Source: Cymbomonas tetramitiformis (taxonomy: Eukaryota; Chlorophyta; Pyramimonadophyceae; Pyramimonadales; Pyramimonadaceae). Taken from it: 24,221 nucleotides of DNA. Below, piece after piece: positions 1 through 9,300 of this stretch. Location: contig LGRX02034274.1 of the NCBI GenBank assembly GCA_001247695.2, positions 1 through 24,221 on the forward strand, written 5' to 3'. A model generated the notes under the pieces. It was not told the DNA's origin. It ran no database searches and worked only from the letters and a program-made list of their open reading frames with translations. Numbering within the stretch: the stretch's first letter is position 1; each line of letters begins with the position of its first letter. The position numbers were made by a program, and so were the translations under genes.

Positions 1-291
1 CGTGATACTGATGTCTACACGGGCTGTGAGTTCTGCAGGCAGGAAGGGTATCCAGCAGGCAACCAGCCGCAGGACCCTAACGCGCCACCATATCCACCCC
101 CGCCTCTTAGGAGGTTAAGGAGGCTGAGGGTCTGCGGACTTTGTCTCTGTGTAGAGCATTATAACAGAGTAATTAACATGGGCAACTATGGAGTCAGAAC
201 CTGCCCATATTGCACCATTCTGATAGACCATGTCCATGGACCTTACACAGAGATAAATTTGATTGTTATTAGTGTAAATTGTTTATATTAG
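1..291 (+). CDS. 3' end of a cysteine-rich protein, unidentified (open at left edge)
   Basis: Frame 1 is open from the first base to a TAG at 289-291, giving 96 residues with no start visible in the window. It contains three cysteine pairs: CEFC near residues 14-17, CGLC near 54-57 and CPYC near 71-74. A proline-rich and arginine/leucine stretch lies between the first two pairs. The arrangement suggests a zinc-binding C-terminal domain, perhaps of a mobile-element protein, because repeat sequence follows within 350 bp. I do not recognise the family. The length alone is not significant; the three CxxC pairs are the main support. It could also be the last exon of a host gene. Confidence 0.4.
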   Translation, partial: RDTDVYTGCEFCRQEGYPAGNQPQDPNAPPYPPPPLRRLRRLRVCGLCLCVEHYNRVINMGNYGVRTCPYCTILIDHVHGPYTEINLIVISVNCLY

Positions 292-628
292 TGTATAATA
301 ATGTATAAGCACATAGTTTGGCCTTAGTTACAAACAAATTTCCTAAATCTTCCTAAATCAACTGTAATACTGAGATACTGTTGTATACATATATGATCGT
401 AACCAAATGAGATACTGTTGTATACATATATCGTGAGCATTAGCCTAGTTCTCTAATATGTCGTTACACAGGATGACAGGGACTAAAATATATTAATAGG
501 AGAAAAATATATATTGCATACATTTTGAGATTTTACATATAATTTGGTTTATATCTTTTCATTGAATATATGTCTATGTATGCTTGATCGCTTGGGGACT
601 TTGTGAATAGTCGAAGGTGTCTTCACAC
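292..628. other. AT-rich non-coding stretch
   Basis: This is AT-rich DNA without a convincing reading frame. It contains a duplicated 24-base segment (371-394 and 408-431). It separates the cysteine-rich frame from the repeat module at 629 and may be the 3' untranslated part of the same element. Confidence 0.5.
371..431. repeat. Two direct copies of a 24-bp sequence
   Basis: The sequence starting TGAGATACTGTTGTATACAT occurs at 371-394 and again at 408-431, 37 bases apart, with no mismatch seen. It is a short local duplication with no assigned function. Confidence 0.8.
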
Positions 629-816
629 AGGTGTGCCCACTTATCACATTTGTGGAAATGAACGGGTTATCATCCTACCATGTTTGTGTTTAGTTGAAGT
701 TATATATATATTATCCCCCCGCGGTGGTTGATACCGTCCTGGTTAATCAGGGCCCTATTTTGGGTGCCCCTGTTTCACGTTGCGTGCCCGTAAGTGGTGT
801 GGCAGGGTGTATACAA
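629..816 (+). repeat. Conserved non-coding module, copy A (interrupted at its 3' side)
   Basis: This stretch shares ordered blocks with 8646-8820: AGGTGTGCCCACTTATCACA at the start, then CCCCCCGCGGTGGTTGATAC, then GGGTGCCCCTGTTT. The segments between the blocks have diverged. Such block conservation is typical of the terminal region of a dispersed repeat family. The copy runs directly into the foldback element that starts at about 817, so the foldback probably inserted into it. Confidence 0.7.
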
Positions 817-1310
817 TATATATATATATGTTATAGTGTAGGTGCGCGGCGCACATATGTGTGCCGATTTCAGTATAACCGCGCCGGGCGCGATTATGCT
901 AGTAGAATCGCGCCCGGCGCTGTTATACTGGTCCCCCTTGGGAAGAATCGCGCCGATTCTAGACCAAGAGGGGGGACTCCACAATGGACCCCCCTATGTT
1001 GGGTTTGGGTTTGGAGTTTGGGTTTGGGTATTGGGTGTATTTGGGGGGTGTCAGGTGGTTTGGGGTTTTAGGTATGGTTTGCGGGTATTAGGTATGGTTT
1101 GGGGTTTTGGGGTAGTTGGGGGTATTAGGTGGTATTAGGCGGTAGACGCTGAGACGCTGAGACGCTGAGACGCCGAGACGCGGTAATAATGCGGTGAGAT
1201 GTAATAATACGATGAGTAAACTATGATATTATGATACGTAAAATGATAATACATGAGCGGTAAAACCAAGAGAAAAGGGAAAAGAGAAAGGGGAAAAGAG
1301 AAAAGAGACG
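817..1310. repeat. Left arm of the foldback element
   Basis: This is the single left arm, inverted relative to the three right-hand units. It contains runs of GGGTTT (about 998-1035) with G-quadruplex potential, four copies of GACGCTGA/GACGCCGA-type 10-mers (about 1144-1185), and the beginning of a purine-rich tract. Confidence 0.75.
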
Positions 1311-1380
1311 GTGGAAAAAAAAGGGGAAAAAAGAAAGAAAGAAAAAGAGGAGAAAAAAACAGAGGGGGCGAGGGGGAGAG
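1263..1380 (+). repeat. Polypurine tract near the foldback centre
   Basis: About 120 bases are almost entirely A and G on the plus strand. The pyrimidine counterpart recurs in each right-hand unit (about 1436-1480, 1960-2015 and 2503-2560). Together they form the inner part of the hairpin stem. A small palindrome around 1380-1436 (GGGCTTAAGTAC against GTACTTAGAGCCC) marks the likely centre. Confidence 0.7.
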
Positions 1381-1395
1381 GGCTTAAGTACGGAG

Positions 1396-3034
1396 TGTGC
1401 GTAGCCTGCGGAGCCCACGTAGTACTTAGAGCCCGATTTTCTTTCTTTTTTCCCCTTTCTCTTTTCCCTTTTCTCTTGGTTTTACCGCTCATTTATCATC
1501 ATTTTACATATCATAATATCATAGTTTACTCATCGTATTATTACATCTCACCGCATTATTACATCTCACCGCATTATTACCGCGTCTCAGCGTCTCGGCG
1601 TCTCAGCGTCTCAGCGTCTACCGCCTAATACCGCTTAATACCCCCCCAACCATACCCCAAAAACCCCCAAACCATACCCTACCCCCAAACATACCCCCAA
1701 ACCCCCAACCATACCCTAATACCCCCCAAATTCCCTAAAAACCCCCTCTAAACCACACCCCGTCACCCCCAAACCATACCCAATACCCAAACCCAAACCC
1801 AAAATAGGGGTCCGCATGGGTGCCCTCCCCTGGTTCAGAATCGCGCGATTATACTAATAGGCGCGATTCTTCCCAAGGGAGACCAGTATAACCGCGCCGG
1901 GCGCGATTCTACTAGTATAATGTGCGTAGCCTGAGGAGCCCACGTAGTACTTAGAGCCCGTTTTTCTTTCTTTTTTCCCTTTTCTTTTTTCCCCTTTCTC
2001 TTTTCCCTTTTCTCTTGGTTTTACCGCTCATTTATTATCATTTTACGTATCATAATATCATAGTTTACTCACCGTATTATTACATCTCACCGCATTATTA
2101 CCGCGTCTCAGCGTCTCAGCGTCTCAGCGTCTACCGCCTAATACCGCTCAATACTCCCCACCATACCCCAAAACCTCTCAAACCATACCCTAATACCTCC
2201 CCAAACCATGCTACCCTAATAATTTCCCAAACATACCTAATACCCCCCAAACCATACCCTCCTAATACCCCCTAAATTCCCTAAAACCCCAAACCACACC
2301 CCGACACCCCCAAACCATACCCAATACCCAAACCCAAACCCAAAATAGGGGGTCCGTATGGTGCCCTCTCTCCCCTTGGTCTAGAATCGCGATTATACTA
2401 ATAGGCGCAATTCTTCCCAAGGGAGACCAGTATAACCGCGCCGGGCGCGATTCTACTAGTATAATGTGCGTAGCCTGAGGAGCCCACGTAGTACTTAGAG
2501 CCCGATTTTCTTTCTTTTTTCCCTTTTCTTTTTTCCCCTTTCTCTTTTCCCTTTTCTCTTGGTTTTACCGCTCATTTATTATCATTTTACGTATCATAAT
2601 GTCATAGTTTACTCATCGTATTATTACATCTCACCGCATTATTACATCTCACCGCATTATTACCGCATCTCAGCGTCTCGGCGTCTCAGCGTCTCAGCGT
2701 CTACCGCCTAATACCGCTCAATAATTTCCCAACCATACCCTGCAAACCCCAAACCATACCCTAATACTCCCCCAAACCATACCCTAATACTCCCCAAACA
2801 TACCCCCAAACCCCAAACCATACCCTAATACCCCCCAAATTCGCCTAAAACCCCCAAACCACACCCCGACACCCCCAACCATACCCACTCCAAACTCCAA
2901 ACCCAAAATAGGGGTCCGTATGGTGCCCCCTCCTCCCCCTTGGTCTAGAATCGCGCGATTATACTAATAGGCGCAATTTTTCCCAAGGGAGACAGCATAA
3001 CCGCCGCCGGGCGCGATTCTACTTACAGTATAAT
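1396..3034. repeat. Three tandem copies of the foldback right arm
   Basis: The marker TGTGCGTAGCCTG begins at 1396 (with one change, C for A, just after) and recurs at 1921 and 2465. The third unit ends at about 3034, so the units are about 525, 544 and 569 bp. Each carries the same order of blocks: TAGAGCCCG, pyrimidine tract, TTTTACCGCTCATTTAT, CGTCTCAGCG subrepeats, C-rich CCATACCCTAATACC stretch, CCCAAACCCAAA run, then ACCAGTATAACCGC. Length differences come mainly from the C-rich and subrepeat parts. Confidence 0.85.
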
Positions 3035-3181
3035 CGCTACCGGCGAAGAGAGCCGAACGGGCGCACATATGCGCCGCGCACCTACACTATAACATATATA
3101 TATATGAGTGATTTTAACATCCACAAATTGTTCTGATAACAATTAGTTGATCCTTCACATCACTATCTAGAGCCGTGTGCT

Positions 3182-3354
3182 TCACACTCTGCACCGGGGG
3201 GCGGTGTGTGACACGTTGTGTGGCATGCCCACCTTGGAGAATACCGGGCCTTTATCACTCGATGCACCAGGAATCTGCGTGACCAGATCCTCCTCAGGGA
3301 CGCGTGCTGCGTTCTCAGCCAAGCGGTAATACTCTTCCTGGTACACGACACAAA
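3182..3354 (-). CDS. TPR-family gene exon 9 (apparent last exon)
   Basis: Residues 711-767 ending at TGA (3184-3182). VYQEEYYRLAENAARVPEED fits the family segment that reads R-A-x-A-RVPE after the HYARG helix. The remainder, about 30 residues, has no counterpart that I recall. Family members usually continue for another helical repeat region of roughly a hundred residues. A possible donor AAG/GTGGGC at 3233/3232 could lead to another exon, but only 75 bp separate the stop from the foldback at 3105, and no continuation was found to the left edge. Confidence 0.65.
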
Positions 3355-6300
3355 CTGCTCACCTGGTCAAAGAGATGTCTCATCCGTCTTCAACACACAT
3401 CACAGCCCCCCAGACGTTGGGCATGTTTGTGACACCGTCAAGCAAAAGTTACTATAATAGAGGGTTGAATTTCAGCAATAATGCTGTGTCGCAGGATTTG
3501 GTTTTAATGTAAGGGCTGCCCACGCATTGCTCCTAGGGTCCCGGACTTCGTTTTATTTCGGCAAGAGGGGGTAACATAGCAATATACATATCGACAGTAT
3601 GTATCAACTCGAAAATCTATGAAAATACGAGAGCAGTGATAATATAAACTGCAAACAACCATCACAAGTGTGAGATGCAGGAGCGAGGATTAGGCAGTGT
3701 ATGCATACGTACATGGGCCTCCTCGACGTGGTTCCTTGCGACAAGGGCTACTCCGCGCGCATAGTGAAATGTCACATTTGAGAACGCCGACCACAGAGAG
3801 GAGGGTGTCTGCAGCGAGGTGCCGTTGAGAACCTCGTCGAACATTCCAAAGCGCGTCTGCAGAGATTAGCACCCATCACGCCCAGGTACGTCGGGCGGGC
3901 TTTAAGGTATGCTGAATTAAGAAGGGGGCCCCGATTGTAGATTATGACAATAATATTATGGTGCTCTGATGCCGTACATTCCGAGAAATGGTGAACTGAT
4001 TTGACTTGCAGGAAGCCCAGAGCCAGTTACAAATATGTTCACAAAAACACACAAATTGTGGTCGCGATCACAATTGTTTTATTGATATCAGACTCAGATT
4101 ACTATAAATGTTTTGCATCTCATCAATGCACCGCTGCTTCATGGGACGGAAGTATGTGCATCAATATCACTGTACACAAATAGCTTAGTAACAATGAGGT
4201 ATATCATTATCAACCAAACACACCTGAATGAGATATAATGGAGGTGGTTTGAAGGTGTTGGAGAGGACTTGGTAAGTGGGGACGTCATCGTGCTGGAGGC
4301 CCCATTTCAGCGCCAGCTTGCTTTGGCCAGACATCACAGCGCCGCTCACGAGCATTGCTGTGTTATGGAGGGCGCCGTATGCGGCCAGGCCTCGCTGCTT
4401 ATACTGGGCATCTATCAGGTTTGCGGCAACGTTGACGCGAGTTGCCGCCGCCCATTGGCCCACGCGGAGGTAAGTACTGATGATCGCACATCAAAGAACA
4501 GCAAGGGTCAATTTAGCGCAGTGTGCGAAACACAGCATAGCACAATCATTGCACGCTGCCTCTCGACCGAGCGCACTGCATTACTGTGGCGAATAAACCT
4601 ATGCACGCCCCACTTGTAGCAATGAATGGATGCGTGCATAGCCACGTCTGCACATACGCTGTACTCTCAACGAGCAGCACAATATACTGAGGGAAATTGC
4701 GGTGTGAGATTAAGCGGGTAGCGAGTCACGAAGCAAGATGCCTGTGGTTGCAGTGAGAAAACGCTGGAAATGACTGAAGAGTTTTGCAAAAAATATCCAG
4801 ATGAGACAGACATGCATGCTCATCAAAATGTAATGTGTATAGCATGGCACTGATGGATGTGTTCACTCAGTCATTGAAAATACATATATTAGGAAAGTGT
4901 GTATAAATAACAATATATATAAATGGGATAAGTTTACATCGGGGGCCGACATCTCATTTTAATCCACATCGGGGCTTCACATCTCATTTTAACCACATCG
5001 CGTACACTTCATTTAATCCACATCGGGGCCGACATTTGATTTTAATCCACATGGGGGCAGACATCTCATTTTAATCTACATCGGGGGCCGACATTTGATT
5101 TTAATCTACATCGGGGGCTGACACGCTTTAACGTTTCACATCGGGTGTAGACATCTCATTTTAATCCACATCAGGGGGTTGACATTGCATAGCATGCGTA
5201 AAGAGAAGACACACGCAACTATATAATGTAAACGAAACATAACTACGCAAATCCAACCGGTAGATATGTAACTCGTATTACGATGAGCATATCTACCGGT
5301 TGGATTTGCGAAATAATGTTTTTTGGTGCCGCAAACGATGAAAGACTGTCTTGTTTGGCGAAATGAAACAGTTTTTCACTGCTGGACACTCCAAAAAACA
5401 TTATTTCGCGAATCCAACCGGTAGATATTTTCATCGCGATATGATTTACATATCTACCGGTTGGATTTGCATAATTATGTTTCGTTTATATTATATCCTT
5501 ACGTTGAAGGTAATGCATACCCCCCATGTGGATTAACATGAGATGTCTACACCCGATGTGGATTAAAATGAGATGTCGGCCTCGATGTAGATTAAAATGA
5601 GATGTCAGCCCCGATGAGATTAAAATCACATGTCTACCCCCGATGTGGATTAAAATGAAGTGTCTGCCCCCGATGTGGATTAAAATGAAGCATGTGGATT
5701 CAAAAGCGGCCTGCCCCCGATGTGGATTAAAATGAGATGTCGGCCCCCGATGTGGATTTAAATGAAATGTCGGCCCCCGATGTAGACTTATCCCTATATA
5801 AATATATTAGGAAAGTGAGAGGAGCGCAGATGCGAGCACAGGGAAACGTACTGTCCGGGCATGTGCACAAGATGGCCAGTGGTGTGAGGGAGAGCGTGAG
5901 CAAGGCGGTTGGCTGCAGCTAGTCCAGCTAGGGCGCCTTGACTCTGAGGTGTGGGCACGGGACTCCCCATCTCTGTGGCATGTATCATGAGATGCAGCGC
6001 AAGTGGCTGCTCCGCCGGCGGATCTCCGTCTGGTGTTGCTGCAAGCACCGTATTAAGCACCTGGAGCATCATCGGATCACCCGGCACGCAATCAACGGTG
6101 ATTTCAGTGGTGTTGCACGGCACACTGACACACCGTCTGGAGCGATGCAGATCATTATGCATACAATCATCTTAAAGTGATAGAAGATATATGCTAATCG
6201 GTTTCATTCTGTGTATATTCATATAATTGGTTTGCGCGTAACTGACTGTTTATTCCAATCATATATGCTTTATTGGTAGATAGATTTGAGTTAACTTAAT

Positions 6301-9300
6301 AGATTTGAGCACATGTTATGTATATCTCTCACCAATGCATCATCCACATGATCGTACGGAATGGAAAATGAAGCCGGTGGTCTCAGAGATGTTTACAATA
6401 TTTCCACCAATCACGCTGCAGCAGGAATTCTAATACATATTACTCTCAGAGAAACACCAACCCCTCTGAGAATATATGTTACGGTATGAGCCAGCATCGG
6501 TACAGGCCGGCCTGTACCGATATCTGTACTGGTAGAGGCTGGCTTGTACCGAAATTGCACTGGTACCGAAATTGCACTGTACCAAATTCGGCTGGTATAT
6601 ACCAGCGGCTTGCTCATACCGTAACATATATACTGCTAGCAGAATTTGGACAAGTAAGCTACAGCGGTGTAATATATTGCGGTCACCAAGAGATGGCGTG
6701 GTTGTGCAGTGTTGAGCGAGCATGTGACAAGCCACTCGGACGCGCGTGTGACAAGCCGCTCGGACGCGCATGTGACAAACTGCTCAGACACACGCACGTG
6801 TTAGCAGAGCCATGGATGATTCTTGCACCAAATATAAGATGGACCTCCAATCGATGAGTTAGTAGATAATGCGCATGGTGGCACTGGCAACGATATAATC
6901 ACGTTATAAGCCAGGCGGTGTGTCACAGGCAATGTTGTGTAACAGGTATGGTGACCAGCGCAAAAAAATGTGGCACATCTGTCTGGCATGATTTGCATCG
7001 TTGCAGTGACGCGTGCCGCATCCATGTGACGCAGTGCCGCGTGGCGCATCTGTGACAAAGTGACGCATGTTTCCATGATAAACACAGACCGCGACAGAGC
7101 AGAGTCACAGACAGCATTTCATAATCATTGAACGAGTCAACAGACCGTTGCCTCAGTCTGCATCCCATCTGATCAGATCCAGATCCGGCAAAATTTGGTG
7201 CTGAATCGAGTCATCAATCCGACCCATTTGGCTTCTCGGCCATCCCGAGGTTCTGGAACCAGGAGGTTCTGAACTGTTCACTTCTGACGTTAGCAGCTTT
7301 ACCGAAGGGCCTAAAATGATACCGACAACGCTCGGTGACGGTTTTGTCAACGGGCATCACAAACACACCGATTAGGCACCATATCAAAATTGTCATCAAT
7401 GATACCCCCATTTTATTTTTAAACATCAAGAGGTTTTGCGGGTCAATAATGGCTCAGACAGGTGAGGGGCTTTATGCTTACGATCACTCTATCAATGCTG
7501 TGATGTGCAGCAGGTCGTGCACTTGATTGTAGTCCGTAGATACACACATGCACACATGCACACCACCATTATTCATGCAATGCGTTGTATTATATATTCT
7601 GGATACACCTTACTTGTTGCGCAGCGATCGGATCGCAACAACGCGTTGATCAAACACTGAGATGGGAAGTGGTATATATGCACCGTTATGGCTGCTTGAT
7701 ATACATATCGCAGTTCACCAGTGACATCATCGAGGGAATCCCATGGGTGCATGAGCATCAAGGCCTCTGCATACAGACTTGCGAGATCGGTATCGCCTGC
7801 CAAATACGCATCACCATTCCAGAACATCCCATCATGGCCGTTCACCAATCATATGCATGAAGGCACACGCGCGCGCACACACTTGCGATATGCTCAGCAA
7901 CGTATATATCGCACCGTGCATATGATCAGTCGTACATGCAGAACATGGATTGTATGCTCTGTACAGTACAACATGGATTGATAACTTGAATATATATTGT
8001 CATAATTTATGCGGATGGATGGGATGTTTTGGGGTTTTTTATTATTGATTACAACTATTTGTTTTTGGTGCATTTTTAATCTTGAATTTATTTAGTCGAT
8101 ATTGATTAATTTCGACTCTTTTCATTGCTTCATAATTTATTTCACTAGTGTCATCAGATTTGTTTTATTTTCAATTTCAAGGTCAATTTTTTATATGACA
8201 TAATGTGATATGACATATCATAATGTTCCCTATACTTTACAATTGTTGATTTCTGATTAGGACAACTCGCTGTCTAAGTTGGGCACTTTGTCACATTTGT
8301 CACTAACTTTTAATTAGTCATATATTTGACAACTTAAACTTTATTATTGATGACTCATCTTTGACTAGATATTTTTGAAAGTTGGTCAGCAATGATTGTT
8401 AACTGATTGATAATTAAGATTACACAAGATCTTTCAAGATGTGCACAACATTCTTTGTTAAAAAGCTTTGGGGGGTTGTGGTTAGCTCATTCTTGTTGTC
8501 TAAGAGTTCGTTCCGTAAGCGTACTCTCAAAGTCCCAAGTTTTGAGCAGATTTGTATTTTATATCGGATATATTTTATAACGTGTTTGTAAGGACAAGGA
8601 GGTGTACTTTACGGACTTCCTCAAAAGTGTAACTCCAAGGCTCTAAGGTGTGCCCACTTATCACATTTGTGGAATTAATCGGGGCACTGTCTTACTCAGT
8701 ATATTGAGTTGACACAATCCCCCCGCGGTGGTTGATACCGTCCTGAGGTTTTCCAGGACCCTTTACAGTGGGTGCCCCTGTTTTAGCGTTGTGTACCCGT
8801 GCGCGGCGCGACAGGGAGTATAAGAAATCATAATTTATGCGGGTGTATAACGTGATGATGTTTTTGGAGTGATATAATAGGCAGGTGTATGCACGGCGCG
8901 ACAGGGTGTATATAAAATAACGCAGTCATATAAGGTAGCCGTTTGTTGTGACATGCCATAGGTTCTACCCTGTGAACGCCTGCACAGCTCTACAAAAAAT
9001 GTCTTCTTGTGTCAATTCTCACAAATATCAAAACCTTGACAATCAAGTGATGTATGGTCACAACTCCATTATAAGAGGGATATTGATCGAATGGTGCAAA
9101 TAGTTGTTTCAAGGTCTTTATGTTGACCGTTGGATATTAATGTTGCTCTAGCATGCTGCATGCGCATCGCTACATGGGGTATTGTTACCTGGGGTGAGGC
9201 TCAACAGCTGGTAAAGTTTATCTGCATATTCCGCCCAGTGCTGCGCATATGACGCCTGTTGGGTCGCATTGACGATGACATGTCCCCGCGCTGTTAACTC

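Larger units (their letters stand above)
817..3105. mobile_element. Non-autonomous foldback element with tandemly amplified arm
   Basis: The outer ends are inverted copies of each other. The left end at 817-861 reads (AT)n then GTTATAGTGTAGGTGCGCGG, and its reverse complement is at 3061-3105. Going inward, the left arm (to about 1310) mirrors the right arm block by block: GC-rich end, C/G-rich CCATACCCTAA-like stretch, GACGCTGA subrepeats, an AT-rich block, and a purine or pyrimidine tract. The right side holds three tandem versions of the arm, whereas the left has one. No reading frame codes for a transposase, so it would depend on enzymes supplied elsewhere. The ends are AT repeats, so a target duplication cannot be resolved. 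Confidence 0.8.
6171..7718 (-). other. TPR-family gene intron 5 (1.5 kb)
   Basis: Phase 1 intron from GTGAAC to CTTCTATCACTTTAAG, a pyrimidine-rich acceptor. It contains a 160-bp inverted-repeat element (6472-6631) and a 24-bp tandem repeat (6721-6792). The rest (about 6800-7718) has scattered open frames of 60-95 codons that I cannot assign. Confidence 0.72.
7797..9188 (-). other. TPR-family gene intron 4 (1.4 kb), repeat-bearing
   Basis: Phase 1 intron from GTAACA to TTGGCAG. Most of it is an AT-rich insertion flanked by direct repeats (8000-8842), which includes copy B of the module seen at 629. Outside the insertion about 200 bp on the left and 350 bp on the right show nothing recognisable. 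Confidence 0.75.

Noticed and set aside
998..1035. Telomere-like GGGTTT runs
   Set aside because: They occur inside the foldback arms, also as CCCAAA in the right units, and are short and irregular, so they are part of the element and not a chromosome end.
694..1138. Two plus-strand frames of 98-125 codons
   Set aside because: They run through repeat ends and G-rich foldback sequence; the translations are low-complexity.
8466..8520. tRNA-like promoter boxes (TAGCTCA and GTTCGTTCC) suggesting a SINE head
   Set aside because: The two boxes are only about 22 bases apart and imperfect, too close for an internal pol III promoter, and no tRNA fold could be drawn.
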